Shown: piece after piece, positions 4,919 to 5,063 of the stretch
How positions within the stretch are numbered: the first letter of the stretch is position 1
Layout: each line of letters opens with the position of its first letter
Assembly: GCA_026645635.1 (NCBI GenBank)
Contig: JAPKMV010000321.1
Coordinates: 1 to 5,063, forward strand
Source of the DNA: Caldilineaceae bacterium
Lineage (GTDB): Bacteria; Chloroflexota; Anaerolineae; Caldilineales; Caldilineaceae
DNA length: 5,063 nt
Direction: 5' to 3'
The notes under the pieces: model-generated
Told to the model about the DNA's origin: nothing
The model's input: only the letters and a program-made list of their open reading frames with translations
Database searches by the model: none
Program-made: the position numbers and the translations under genes

Positions 4919-5063
4919 TCAGAGCCTGTTTGTAAAGTCACCGCTTGCCAAAGTTCGTCGGTGAAGCCTCACCTGGCGTGCCCGAAGATCGCACCCACCG
5001 ACCCCGCGCATTTTTTGCCTTGTTTCTGGTCTCGCCGTCGGCTTCATGGCACAATGACGGCTC
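4919..5063. other. Intergenic sequence at the right edge, no gene seen
   Basis: No supported coding sequence is present. A small inverted repeat, GGTGA-AGCC-TCACC (4960-4973), and a T6 run (5011-5016) occur but do not form a convincing terminator. TGGCACAAT (5047-5055) could be an extended -10 for a rightward gene beyond the window, but it lacks a recognisable -35. Confidence 0.4.

Noticed and set aside
4957..5016. GTCGGTG/CACCGAC stem followed by T6 as a rightward terminator
   Set aside because: The loop is 32 nt, eight unpaired bases separate the stem from the T-run, and no rightward gene ends here.

Overview
The window is GC-rich, and its sensor kinase has an architecture I know mainly from Chloroflexota: about ten membrane segments, then a YRLYAIDLLINRTLVYG-type hinge, a GAF-like region and a HisKA_3 kinase. 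A Chloroflexota or similar environmental bacterium is therefore the most likely source, but this is inferred from protein style only. There is no rRNA, tRNA or CRISPR array.

Left part (1-981). A gene on the minus strand starts at 46 behind a strong Shine-Dalgarno sequence and runs off the left edge. Next comes about 520 bp without a gene but full of structure: a large palindromic repeat (119-205), one copy of a long regulatory-looking repeat (281-324), and a roughly 150-bp MITE-like palindrome with 26-bp imperfect terminal inverted repeats, bracketed by an exact 10-bp direct repeat (381-390 and 541-550). A small minus-strand gene of unknown function (568-801, TTG start, excellent Shine-Dalgarno) follows. 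It is divergent from a toxin-antitoxin promoter region.

Middle part (982-1843). A vapBC-like pair reads rightwards: a 71-aa antitoxin and a 129-aa PIN-domain RNase toxin joined by an ATGA overlap. Facing it is a 94-aa antitoxin-like gene with no partner toxin in the window. The two convergent genes share 25 bp at their 3' ends. Codon use in the vapBC pair is looser than in its neighbours, consistent with transfer.

Right part (2009-4806). A two-component operon reads leftwards: a 707-aa membrane sensor histidine kinase followed 17 nt later by a 218-aa NarL/LuxR-type response regulator. All catalytic and phosphoacceptor residues are visible. The kinase gene appears to be transcribed as a leaderless mRNA: a TACAAT box lies 6 nt before the ATG and there is no Shine-Dalgarno. 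Upstream of it lie three spaced TTGTCCC-type boxes, the second and third within a 45-bp block that recurs in diverged form at 281-324, upstream of the truncated left-hand gene. The simplest reading is that these boxes are binding sites for a regulator, possibly this response regulator, controlling its own operon and a second gene. This shared operator array is the most interesting uncharacterised signal in the window. No wholly new multi-gene system is evident.
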